Shown: positions 42,777 to 52,231 of the stretch, in pieces
Position numbering within the stretch: the stretch's first letter is position 1
How the letters are laid out: the number at the start of each line of letters is the position of its first letter
Assembly (NCBI RefSeq): GCF_011174705.1
Contig: NZ_JAANIJ010000001.1
Coordinates: forward strand, 3,410,001-3,474,000
Origin: Tessaracoccus coleopterorum
GTDB lineage: Bacteria > Actinomycetota > Actinomycetes > Propionibacteriales > Propionibacteriaceae
Direction of reading: 5' to 3'
DNA length: 64,000 bases
Notes under the pieces: generated by a model
The model's input: the letters and a program-made list of their open reading frames with translations, nothing else
Told to the model about the DNA's origin: nothing
Database searches by the model: none
Translations under genes and position numbers: made by a program

Positions 42777-43483
42777 ATGGCCGCAGACACGACGACGCAC
42801 TCGCACCCGACGACGGTGTCGGAGCCGCGCGACGCAGCGGAGGATATCCGCGTCGCCCTGCATCGGCTGAGCTCGTCGGCGCCCGAGGAGTTCTTCAACA
42901 TCGCCAACGACCTGCGCGCGCTCGGCTGCGACGACGCGGCCGTGCCGTTCTACGAGAAGGCCATCGAGGCGGGTGTCCCGAGGCCACATACAACCTCGCG
43001 CTGCTCCACCACGAGCGTGGCCGCACCGAGATCGCGCGCTCCGGGTTCGTTGCGGCCTCGGAGGCGGGTGACGCCAAGGGTGCGTTCATGGCGGCGCAGA
43101 TCTTCGAGGCCTGCGGTGACGACGACCGTGCGGCGCTCCACTACGCGCGGGCGCTCGAGCTCCCGGAGACCCCTGTGCGGCTTGCGTGCGTCCTGCGTCG
43201 CATCGGCCTCGCACAGGAGGCCGACGACATCGTCGCCGAGTCCGCCGCCATGAGCTGGGAGTCCGCCGTCGAGCACGCGCTGCGCGACGCGACCCGGTGG
43301 CCGAGGGCTCACGCACCTCGACCACCACTGGTCGCGCGGCGAGACGCGCGTCGCCGTGACGCTTGCGCTGCTCCTCGAGGAGGACGGCCGGGCCGACGAC
43401 GCCGAGGCGGTGCTCCTCGTCGCCGCCGAGGCCGGTGACGTCCAGGCGCTCACGAACCTCGGCACGCGCTGGCGTGACAACGC
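42777..43483 (+). pseudogene. Sel1/TPR-repeat protein, 3' end missing
   Basis: Starts MAADTTTHSHPTT after a GAGGAG ribosome site. Repeats such as ATYNLALLHHERGRTEIARS, ALHYARALELPETPVRLACV and TLALLLEEDGRADDAEAVLL are Sel1/TPR units. The frame ends at the junction near 43483, where homology to the helicase leader begins, in the middle of another repeat (VQALTNLG). Two single-base shifts (about 42978 and 43303). It is a cut gene carried in with cueP and the glucosidase. Confidence 0.7.
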
Positions 43484-44025
43484 ATCCATCACGCCGATGT
43501 TCGATAGGTTGAGGCCGTCGAGGGAAACTCATCGTCCAGTGCGGGGAGGGTACGTGAGCGAGCTGCTGCCGGGGTACCAGGCCACGCGCCTGCGCGCCGG
43601 TCTGATCGACTACCTCACCACCACGTTCGCTCTAGTCGACTCCGATGCACAGGCCGCTCTCCGCGAACTCCTGGAGGACGAGTCGGAGGGGATGTTCAAA
43701 GGCCCCTACCTCCGCACCGGGATGCCGTTCAGTGCAGCCCCGCGCCGTGCCGTCTCACCGCTGGACTGGATGCCCGCCGGCTTCGACCCGTATGCCCACC
43801 AGGCAGCGGCGTTCCGACGGCTCTCCTGCCTGAACGGCCGTCCCCAGCCGACGCTGGTCACCACTGGTACCGGCTCGGGCAAGACGGAGGCCTTCCTGTA
43901 CCCGATCCTCGACCACTGCCTCCGCGCTCGCCGGCAGGGCGTGGGTGGGATGAAGGCCCTCATTCTCTACCCGATGAACGCACTCGCCAACGACCAGGCG
44001 CAGCGACTTGCCCGGCTGATCACCC
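43484..44025. repeat. Duplicated helicase head, copy B
   Basis: Copy B of the repeat: leader 43484-43553 and the first 472 bp of the helicase gene match copy A (38184-38256 plus 39697-40168) with scattered substitutions and no gap within the 472 bp. The two copies lie in the same orientation and enclose the 3.3 kb foreign block. Confidence 0.88.
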
Positions 44026-47000
44026 AGCGGGACTCGGACGGGCACCAGCCCCTCGGTTCGGTCACAGCCGCCCTCTACACCGGAGAGGCGGCCGTCTCCG
44101 CCGATGGGAAGCGCTCCGGTCCCACCACCAAGGTCACGGAGACCGGGCTCATCACCGACCGGGCGATCATCCGGGACGACCCACCGGACATCCTGCTGAC
44201 CAACTACAAGATGCTCGACCAGCTTCTGCTGCGTTCCGTCGACCAGAAGCTGTGGGAGAAGTCGGCTGATTCGCTGACGTACCTGGTGCTCGATGAGTTT
44301 CACACCTACGACGGGGCGCAGGGCACGGATGTCGCGATGCTGTTGCGTCGGCTTGGTCTGGCGCTGAAGTCGTACTGGCCGGAACGGGGAGCGCTGGCGA
44401 CACCCACAGTGTCGAGGAGTGGGGTCGGCCGCTGGGACGAATCACGCCGGTGGGGACGTCCGCGACACTCGGGCCGCGGGAGGATGCGCCGTCGGGTGCG
44501 ATGGACATCGTCGATTTCGCCACTCGGGTGTTCGGGGAGAAGTTTGATGACGGCTGTGTCGTCGGCGAGCAGCGTTTGGCTCCGGATGAGTGGTCGGATG
44601 TGGGGCTGGGTTGGGCGGTCGGCCGCCGGTTTCTGAGGCTTCGAGGCTCGCTAGCGCTCGCACCTCAGCCAGCGGGAATGGAGCTCGCACGTCAGTCGGC
44701 GGAGTTGGCGCGAGTCAGGAGGCTTCGAGGCTCGCTGGCGCTCGCACCTCAGCCAACGGGTTGGGGAGGTCACGGAGCAGGTGGCCGCCGACGTCGTGGC
44801 TCAGATTGACGACGACACCGATCCAGCGGAGCTGTGTCGGATCGTCCTGACCGCTCTTCACGAGGATCCGCACACCGCCGACCTCAAGACGCTCGCGAAG
44901 TCCAGCGCATTCATCCGAGACTTCCTGGCTGCCACCGCCCAAGCTACCCACGTCACCGAAGTCGCCCGGCTCATCCGTGGCACCCGGAGACGCTGGACGT
45001 TCGCCGTCGGTTCGTCATCGCCGTCCACGGGCCCTCGGTCACCTGCGGGCGCGCGGCAAGGACGGCGGGCCCGATCGCGACATGCCGTCCACCGAGGCGC
45101 ACATGTGGGTGCGGGAACTCAGCCGCATCGACCGCTACGCCGACTCCGCCGCCCGCTTCCGCTGGGGCGACGACGGTCCGCCCGTCGCGAGCGAGGACGC
45201 CACCCAGGGCGGCGGTATCGCGTTCCCCGCCGTCCACTGTCGGTTCTGCGGCCGTTCCGGCTGGGGTGTGGAGCTCGGACCGGTCGGAGACCAGCTCGCG
45301 GCCAACGACGAGAACATCCGACGCCACCACGTCACCCGCGAGGGCAGGTTCAGACCCTCCTCAACGCCTCGGCGGATGTCGACTCCGACGCCCCACCCGA
45401 GACAGGCCTGGCCTGGTTCGACCCCGCGAGCGCCGGATCACCACCACTCAGAGTGACGTCGACCCCACCGCCGTCCGCGAGGGCCGCGTGCTGCGCGTCG
45501 TCACCCACGTCGGGAGGACGCCGACGACGACTCCGCCAAGGACACCTGCCCCAGCTGCGGCCAGACCGACGCCATCCGCTTCACCGGCAGCGCCATCGCC
45601 ACCCTGATGTCGGTGACGCTGTCCAACATGTTCGGCCAGGCCACCCTCGACGAGGCCGAGAAGAAGTCGCTGGTCTTCGTCGACTCAGTCCAGGACGCCG
45701 CCCACCGCGCCGGCTTCGTCTCCTCCCGCTCCCACACCCTCACCCTGCGCTCCGTGCTGCGCGCCGCCGGCGACGCGCCGCGATCGCTGCCCGCGCTGGT
45801 AGAGCACGCCGTCGAGCAGGCCAAGGACGACAAGTTCAAGCGCTACCGGCTGCTGGCACCCAACCTCACCGCCCGCGAGGAGGAGTTCAAGCCCTTCTGG
45901 GAGAAGGACAACCCGCCGGCCAAGCTCACGGCCATCGCGCGGGAGCGTCTCCTGTTCTCCGCCACGCTTGAGTTCGGCCTCACCAGCAGCTTCGGCCGCA
46001 CGCTGGAGCGCACCGGCACCATGAGCGCCCACGTCGCCATCGACGGCGCCGACCTGTTGCGCTCCGCCAGGAAGGCACTCGACTCGCTCGACCCCGGCCT
46101 GTTCCCCACGACGTCGACGACTGGATGCTCACCGCCTGGGCCCGCGGCGCCGTCGAACGCATCCGCACCCAGGGCGGCATCTGGCACCCCTGGCTGCAGA
46201 GGTACGTCACCGAGGACGGCAACCGCTGGCACCTGTGGAGCCGCAAGGGCCGCGCCAAGTACATGCCGCCCTTCCCTCCCGGCCGCTCCACGCCCGCCTT
46301 CCCGCGGGTCGGCGGGGCGAAGATCGAGCCGAACAAGGCGCTGCTCGACCCCGTCACGGACACCCGGGCCTGGTACGCCCGGTGGGCCAGGCGCTGCCTC
46401 GGCTTGGACGGCGCCGCCGGGGAGTGCTCGCCCGCACGCTGCTGGACCAGCTCGCCAAGGATCAGCTGCTCCGAGCCGTCGAGACCCGCAGCGGCGCCAC
46501 GGTCTACGCCATCGAGCCCGCGCGTGTCGTCGTCGCCCCACCGAGGATTCGGATGTCGACGCCGGCCGCCACACCTTGCGCTGCACCACCTGCCACGGCG
46601 AGTTCCCCGTCAGCCTCGCCACCGGCGCGGAGCTCGCCGGCGGCCCTGCCTCCACGCCACCTGCGCCGGCACCCTCGCCCCGCACCCGGGCGACGCGGAC
46701 AACTACTACCGCCGCCTCTACCGCTCCTCCGAGGTGCGGCGCGTCGTCGCGCGCGAGCACACCAGCCTCCTCGATACCAAGAAGCGCCTCGAGTACGAGA
46801 ACGCCTTCAAGTCCAGCGCCGACGACCCCACCGCGCCCAACGTGCTGGTGGCCACCCGACGCTGGAGATGGGCATCGACATCGGCGACCTGTCCTCGGTG
46901 ATGCTCGCCTCCCTGCCTCGCACCGTCAGCAACTACGTCCAGCGCGTCGGCCGCGCCGGCCGCCTCACCGGCAACGCGCTGGACCTGGCGTTCGTCCAGG

Positions 47001-49950
47001 GCCGCGGGGAGTTCCTGCCCCGCCTCGGCGACCCGCTCTCCCTCATCAACGGCGCCGTCACCCCGCCCGCCACGTACCTCAGCGCCGAGGAGATCCTCCG
47101 CCGCCAGTACATCGCCCACCTCGCCGACAGCCTCGCCCGCGACCCCGACGCCATCCACCCCGCACCACCGGCACCGCCCTCGCGCAACCCACCGGGGGAA
47201 GAACACCTTCCTCGACCAGCTCGTCGAGGCCTCCCGGAAGCCCGGCGCCGTCGACCGCTTCCTGGCGGCGTTCGCCGTCGACGGCGACCTCACCGCCACC
47301 CTCCGCCCAGACGCCGCGGAGGCGCTGCGTGCATGGGCCACCCGGGGCCGGACGGCTCCAGCGGGCTGGTGGCCACCATCGGCCGCGCCGCCCAGCGCTG
47401 GCACGCCGAGCAGCAGGACCTCAAGGACCGCCTCGACCAGCTCGTCGGGAACTGCCCGACCTTGAGGCCCGCGAGCAGGACAGCGACGACGACGCCCGCG
47501 CGCTCAAGGAGGCCCGCGCCGAGCAGCGCATGCTGGAGGCCCAGATCGGCGCCGCGTACGGCGACTTCTGGATCTCCGCGCTCGAGCGGATCGGGCTGCT
47601 GCCCAACTACTCGCTGGTCGACGACTCCGTCCAGCTCGACGTCACCATGAGTTGGATCGACTCCGACACCGGCGAGTACCACTCCGAGGCCGCCGACTAC
47701 TCCCGCGCCAGCGCCAACGCCCTGCGGACTTCGCCCCGGGGCGTCGTTCTACGTCGGCGGCCACCAGATCGACATCGACGCCGTCGAGGTGGGCCACGAC
47801 GGCTCCGCCATCCGCACCGTGCGGCTCTGCCCCACTGCGGCTACAGCCACGACGGCGACGACACCCCACCACCTGCCTGCGCTGCGGGAAGTCCGGCATC
47901 AACGACGTCGGGCAGCGGTTCGAGACCATCGAGCTCACCCGCGTCTCAGCGTTCGTGCGGCGCGACGAGTCCCGCATCGACGACTCCAACGACGAGCGCG
48001 TCCGCGCCGGGTTCGCCATCGTCACCGCCGCTGACGTCGACCCGCAGACCGTCCAGCACCGCTGGTACACCACCGGGGGCTGGGGTGGCGTACCTCAAGG
48101 GCATGGACGTGCGCTGGTACAACCTCGGCCCCGCCGCCACACCGCCGGCGAGATCACCATCGCCGGCAACCGGCTCGCCGGGCCGCGGTTCCGGATCTGC
48201 GAGGCCTGCGGCCACCTCGACCGCACCGGGCTGGCCAACAAGCGCGACGAGCACCGGCCCTGGTGCAAGCACCGCCACAGCCACGAGGAGCACACCCGCT
48301 CCGTGCTGCTCACCCGCAAGCTCACCACCGAGGGCGTCGTGCTCACCCTGCCGCAGGGCATCGCGTTCGGCGACGACGTGTTCGCCGTGCCCAGCCTCAC
48401 CGCCGCCGTCCTGCTCGGGCTGCGCGAGAACTACGGCGGCGCGCCCGACCACCTCGACGTCGCCTTCATCAAGGACCCGCTGCTCGACAACCGCGACGCC
48501 CTCCTCCTGCACGACCTCGTCCCCGGCGGCACCGGCTACCTGGCCGAGCTGGCCGACCCCGCGAGCTGTGGCAGGTGCTGATCGGCGCGCTGGAGCGGGT
48601 CAAGGACTGCGCCTGCGCCGAAGAGGGACGGCTGTCCTGCCACCGATGCCTGCTGCCCTTCGCCGCCCGCACAACCGCGAGGTCACCTCCCGGGTCGCCG
48701 CCGAGCGGCACCTGCGCACCCTGCTGGGGATCGACGGCGGGGAGCCGCCGCTGGTGCCGTCGTGGAACGTCACGGAGGCCCGCCGGCGCCGGATCCGACG
48801 GGGAGTCGTGGCTGGAGGAGCGGTTCCGCGCCGCGTTCCTGCGGCTGGCGGCCAAGCTGGGCGGCACCGTCAAGCAGACCCCGAGCATCTCCGGCGGCAA
48901 CATCATCACCGTCTCGCTGGGCTCCCGTACGTTCCGGCTCCGCCCGCAGGTGCACATCGCCAACTCCAAGCCCGACTTCGTCCTCTCCAGCGAAGGTCTG
49001 CCGGACGTCGCGATCTTCACCGACGGCTGGCAGTTCCACGCCTCGCCGAAGTGCAACAACATCGCCGACGACGCCGCCAAGCGCCGCATCCTCCGCCAGG
49101 GCGGCACGCTGGTGCTCGCGATCACCGCGCAGGACCTGGCGCTCGATGAGGCGGGCGACGCGGCCACGGCACCGTCGTGGTTCAAGGCGCCGCTGGTGCA
49201 GAGGCTGAACGCCGAGCCGGCGATGCAGCACACCGCGGCCGCACGCGAGGCGCTACTCGGCGGGCCGCTGGCGTTCCTGGCCGGCTGGCTACAGCAGCCC
49301 GACCCCGACAACCTCGAGCGCTTCGCCCGGGCGGCCGCGTTCTCGGTGTTCGCCTCCGGTGCCCCTGGGGACAGGTCGGTGGACGAGCTCGCCGTCGGCC
49401 TGGTGTCCGGGTCGGGCGTGCAGACCCGCGTCTGGCGCCACGGCAGCCTCACCGTCGCGGTGGGCGTCCCGGCCCCGGGCTCGGTGCGGCTGGCCGCGGT
49501 GCTCGACGACACCGTCGACCTCACCACCCCGAGGCCAAGGAGGCCTGGCGCGAGTGGCTGCGGCTGGCCAACGTCCTGGCGCTGCTGCCCGCGTCGATCG
49601 CCGCGTTCGAGGCCCGCTCGGCCGCCGCGCTCCCGGCAGCCCCGGTGGTGGACATCGTGCACGGTGGAGTCGTCGTCGGCGCCGAGTGGCAGCCCATCGT
49701 CGAGGAGCTGGCGGGGGAGTCGGCCGAGGTGCTCGACCTCATCGCCGCGCTGAGCGACGCCGGCGTGGCCGCGCCCGACGGCGAGGTGGGATACGAGCTC
49801 GACGGAGTGCCGTTCGAGCTGGTGTGGACGAGCGAGAAGATCGCGGTGCAGCTGGACCCGGCCCCGGGCGTCGAGGTGGACGGATGGCGCATCCTCGCGC
49901 CCGACGCGGCTGTGATCGCGGGTGCATGGAAGGAACGAAGCGATGCCTGA
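43554..49950 (+). CDS. DEAD/DUF1998 helicase with Vsr-like nuclease tail
   Basis: About 2,140 residues after repair. Walker A TTGTGSGKTEAF near 103, motif Ia YPMNALANDQ, DEFH box (VLDEFHTYDGAQGTDVAML) near 246, a long insert, motif V ATPTLEMGIDIG and motif VI YVQRVGRAGR near 1128. DUF1998 zinc module: CPHCGYSH and CLRCG near 1430, CACAEEGRLSCHRC near 1690. The tail has SKPDFVLSSEGLPDVAIFTD, GWQFHA, DDAAKRRIL and GGTLVLAIT (about 1800-1865), a Vsr/DUF559-like nuclease fold. In DISARM, helicase and DUF1998 are on DrmA and DrmB; here they are one chain, as in DruE-like proteins. About 15-20 single-base shifts break it (for example 44398, 44765, 46090, 46420, 46857, 47455, 48100, 49530). GTG 43554 follows GGGAGGG. 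Confidence 0.82.
44635..44676. repeat. REP-like palindromic unit 1 inside the helicase gene
   Basis: 42 bases beginning GAGGCTTCGAGGCTCGCTA and ending CAGCGGG, with the imperfect palindrome GAGG-N-CGCTAGCG-N-CCTC at its core. 40 of 42 bases equal unit 2. It falls in the coding frame and adds residues EASRLASARTSASG. Confidence 0.75.
44719..44760. repeat. REP-like palindromic unit 2 inside the helicase gene
   Basis: Second copy, same orientation, 42 bases between units. Codes for EASRLAGARTSANG. Both lie in the insert between the two RecA domains of the helicase and leave the frame open, so they lengthen a loop rather than break the protein. Confidence 0.75.
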
Positions 49951-52162
49951 GAGCGTCATCATCTACCCGAAGCAGGACAAGCTGCTCGACTCGTCCATCA
50001 AGCAGAAGGCCTACAGCTTCCTCGAGAAGCTCGCCCAGGACGACAGCGCGCCCGGCCTGCACATCGAGCCCGTCAACAACGCCGCCGACGCGCGCGCCCG
50101 GACCGGCCGGGTGGACCAGCAGTACCGGGCGCTGCTGTTCAAGCTCACCACGCCCACCTCCACCGCCTATGTGGTGCACGGCATCTACAACCACGACGAC
50201 GCCTACAAGATGGCGGCCAAGGTGCAGCTGACGATCAACCCGATCAACGGGCTGCCGGAGTACAGCTCAGTGGCCGCAGCGGAGCCCGAGCTGACGTGGG
50301 CGGAGCCGGTGGCCGTTGAGGCGCTGCCGTCGGCACCTCAGCCGCTGATCGCGTTCAGCGCCGCCGACCTCACCGTCTCCCTCGGCATCCCGCCCGCCAC
50401 CGCGGAGCAGGCGGTCGCGCTGACGAGCAAGGACGCGATGCAGGCCTTCGCTCAGACGCTGCCCGAGTGGCAGGGCCTCGCGCTGCTGTTGCTGGCCGAC
50501 GGGGAGTCGATCACACAGATCCAGCAGGAGCTGGAGATCATGAACCGGCCGATGAGCCCCGCGGAGGCCGCCACCCGGTTCGTCGAGCCGGAGCCGGTCA
50601 GCGACCAGGAGCTCCTCGACAGCTTCGACCACCCCAGCGCACAGATGGGATTCGCCAAGCTCGCCGGCGCCGACGAGCTGCGCCGGGTCATCACCGGCGG
50701 CGACTTCTCCGCCTGGCGCGTGTTCCTCCACCCGCAGCAGCGCACCTGGGTGCGGGGCAGCTGGAAGGGGCCGTACCGGATCTCCGGCGGCGCCGGGACC
50801 GGCAAGACCGTCGTCGTGCTCCACCGGGCGCGGCGGCTCGCGGTCGAGGACCCGGACGCGCCCATCGTCGTCACGACGTTCACCACCAACCTGGCCGCCG
50901 AGCTGTCGCGGAGCCTCGAGCGCCTCGACCCCGACCTGCGCTTCGCCGACGCCCTCGGCGCGCCCGGCCTCCACGTCAAGGGAATCGACGCGCTCGCCCG
51001 GGCGGTGGTGCAGTCGGCGGGTGCGGAGGTGAGCGAGGCCGTCGCGGCCGTGCTGGGCGTGGGGCGGACGGACATCGGGGCCGGACCGACACCGACGCCG
51101 CCTGGCGTCAGGCGGTGCTGCGCGCCGGTGAGGACCTCGACGAGAAACTGCGCAAGCCCGCGTTCCTGGCCGCGGAGTACGAGATGGTGATCCTGCCGCA
51201 CCGCATCACGCAGCTGGCGGACTACCTGAAGGTGGCGCGGCCGGGTCGCGGAGTGCGGCTGTCGCGGGCAGGGCGCAAGGCCGTGTGGGCCGTCGTCGAG
51301 GCCTACCGCGGGGCCGCCCGCGAGGCGGGGACGCTCGACTTCGCGGAGGCCGCCTCCATCGCCGCGGCCCACCTCGAGGCGACGGGGGAGCGACCCGCCC
51401 GGCACGTGCTCGTCGACGAGGGGCAGGACTTCAAGCCCTGCCACTGGCAGCTGGTCCGGGCGCTGGCGGCGGAGGCGCCCAACGACATCTTCATCGCCGA
51501 GGACGCCCACCAGCGGATCTACGGGCAGAAGCTGATGCTCTCGGCGTACGGGATCCGAACGCAGGGCCGGTCGCGGGGCTGAAGCTCAACTACCGCACCA
51601 CCGCGCAGAACCTGGCGTGGGCCGTCGGCGTGCTGACCGGGCAGGAGGTCGTCGACTCCGACGGCGAGGCCGAGACCATGGCCGGCTACCTGTCGGCGCG
51701 CACCGGCCCGAAGCCGGAGGTGCGCTCATTCCCGACGCTGACGGCGGAGCTGGACTTCGCGGCGGACCTGGTCGGCTCGTGGGCCTCCAGTGGCGAGGTT
51801 GCGCCCGAGACGATCGCGGTGCTGGTCCGCGACCGGGTCACGCGAGACCGCGTCGTCGCCGGCCTGGGGAGCGCGGCGTCGACGTCCGGGCCCTGGAGGC
51901 CGGCACCGTCAAGCCCGGCTACCCGCTGGCGCTGACGATGCACCGCGCGAAGGGCACAGAGTTCACCCGGGTGCTGCTGTTCGGGCTGAATAGGGACTCG
52001 ATGCCGATGGGGCTCAAGGCCTACGACTACGACGACGAGGAACTCGGCGAGGCGCAGCTGCGGGAACGGTCGCTGCTCTACGTTGCCGCGTCCCGTGCCC
52101 GCGATGAACTGGTGGTCACCTACAGCGGCACCGCGTCGTCGCTGCTGCCGCCAGTGGGGTAG
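49943..52162 (+). CDS. UvrD/Rep-like SF1 helicase with RelE-like N-terminus
   Basis: About 741 residues. Residues 1-95 (KQKAYSFLEKLAQDDSAPGL, HIEPVNNAADARARTGRVDQ, YRALLFKL, YVVHGIYNHDDAYKMA) follow the beta-sheet pattern of RelE/ParE-type toxins, including the terminal HDDAY. A linker leads to the SF1 core: Walker A ISGGAGTGKT near 283, Walker B LVDEGQDF near 491, LKLNYRTT, MHRAKGTEF near 667 and YVAASRARDEL near 713. ATG 49943 overlaps the helicase stop by 8 bp, with GGAACGAAG upstream, so it is part of that operon. Three shifts (about 51080, 51560, 51870). Not the housekeeping UvrD, which lacks this N-terminus. Confidence 0.83.
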
Positions 52163-52231
52163 CCCACGCCGGTTCGCTCCCGGCCGACGGCGCCGAGGTC
52201 AGCCGGATGCCCCGGTTCGCTGACACTGTCG

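Noticed and set aside
44635..44760. CRISPR-like repeat pair
   Set aside because: Only two units, the spacing DNA is coding, no cas genes in the window, and the unit is palindromic like a REP.
49943..52162. Housekeeping uvrD/pcrA
   Set aside because: Overlap with the DUF1998 helicase, the RelE-like head and the island context all point to a defence gene.
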